Origin: Terrirhizobium terrae
GTDB lineage: Bacteria > Pseudomonadota > Alphaproteobacteria > Rhizobiales > Rhizobiaceae
Direction of reading: 5' to 3'
Length of the DNA: 64,000 nucleotides
Assembly (NCBI RefSeq): GCF_030323265.1
Contig: NZ_CP104991.1
Location: 701,001-765,000, forward strand
Part shown: piece by piece, positions 62,018 to 64,000 of the stretch
Numbering within the stretch: position 1 is the first letter of the stretch
How the letters are laid out: every line of letters starts with the position of its first letter
Position numbers and translations under genes: made by a program
The notes under the pieces: generated by a model
Seen by the model: only the letters and a program-made list of their open reading frames with translations
Databases searched by the model: none
What the model was told of the DNA's origin: nothing

Positions 62018-64000
<1,983 letters not shown>

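Overview
The window looks like a chromosomal accessory segment of an alphaproteobacterium of the Rhizobiaceae (Rhizobium/Agrobacterium/Ensifer type). The pointers are the family of each recognisable protein (two Ku proteins plus LigD, DUF982, DUF6894, DUF2934, PRC-barrel and GXWXG proteins), single-domain response regulators, and an rRNA operon end of the order 23S-5S-tRNA-fMet read leftwards at the right edge. The genus assignment is an inference from gene content; no 16S is present.

Layout. 1-1.4 kb: the 3' part of a D-2-hydroxyacid dehydrogenase, then debris (a Sel1 gene remnant and an IS5-type transposase tail). 1.4-13 kb: small Rmf/CrpP-like proteins, a second Mfd-type helicase, an alpha-amylase remnant, a malQ gene with a frameshift, a cluster of truncated genes (Mn-catalase, DUF900 hydrolase, TetR) and several tiny membrane or hydrophilic proteins. 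13.5-21.5 kb: an NHEJ locus (ku, ku, a lipid kinase, a stress flavoprotein-like gene, a response regulator, ligD). 21.5-34 kb: small stress-type proteins, exonuclease III, a GXWXG/DUF4334 protein, GFA, GNAT, an esterase, HxlR/SDR, and a YciE-like protein leading to a large catalase (KatE). 37-45 kb: a Crp/Fnr regulator, Nudix, MOSC, an FAD oxidoreductase, PfpI, SDR, cupin, and a response regulator. 46-60.7 kb: MgtC, DedA, GST, an L,D-transpeptidase, PRC-barrel proteins, VOC, a pyridine nucleotide-disulfide oxidoreductase, SDR and many short unknowns. 61.3-64 kb: tRNA-fMet, 5S and 23S rRNA.

The main unifying signal is promoter sequence. Reading both strands I find 28 matches to GGAAC-N16/17-NGTT, the motif of the alphaproteobacterial general stress sigma factor EcfG (RpoE2 in Sinorhizobium). 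Roughly 4 would be expected in random sequence of this length by a simple equal-base calculation. Nearly all lie just upstream of a start codon. They precede the ku pair, the Mfd-like gene, Rmf-like genes, two response regulators, an L,D-transpeptidase, PRC-barrel genes, Nudix/MOSC, the FAD oxidoreductase, PfpI, SDR and many tiny unknown proteins. Five sites are near-perfect palindromes (GGAAC-N17/18-GTTCC) that can be read in both directions, four of them between divergent genes. The window therefore reads as a dense general-stress-response island: DNA end joining and repair, peroxide removal, iron and redox chemistry, envelope remodelling and ribosome hibernation-like factors.

A second feature is the number of single-base frameshifts, many in short homopolymers (malQ, ku1, ku2, lipid kinase, PRC-barrel, dedA, a 300-residue membrane protein). 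In most cases coding quality continues unchanged after the shift, so sequencing or assembly error is a serious alternative to gene decay. Clear genuine decay also exists (multiple lesions, truncations, stop codons), notably a dead copy of the 17.1-kb stress gene at 47.7 kb that keeps an intact stress promoter.
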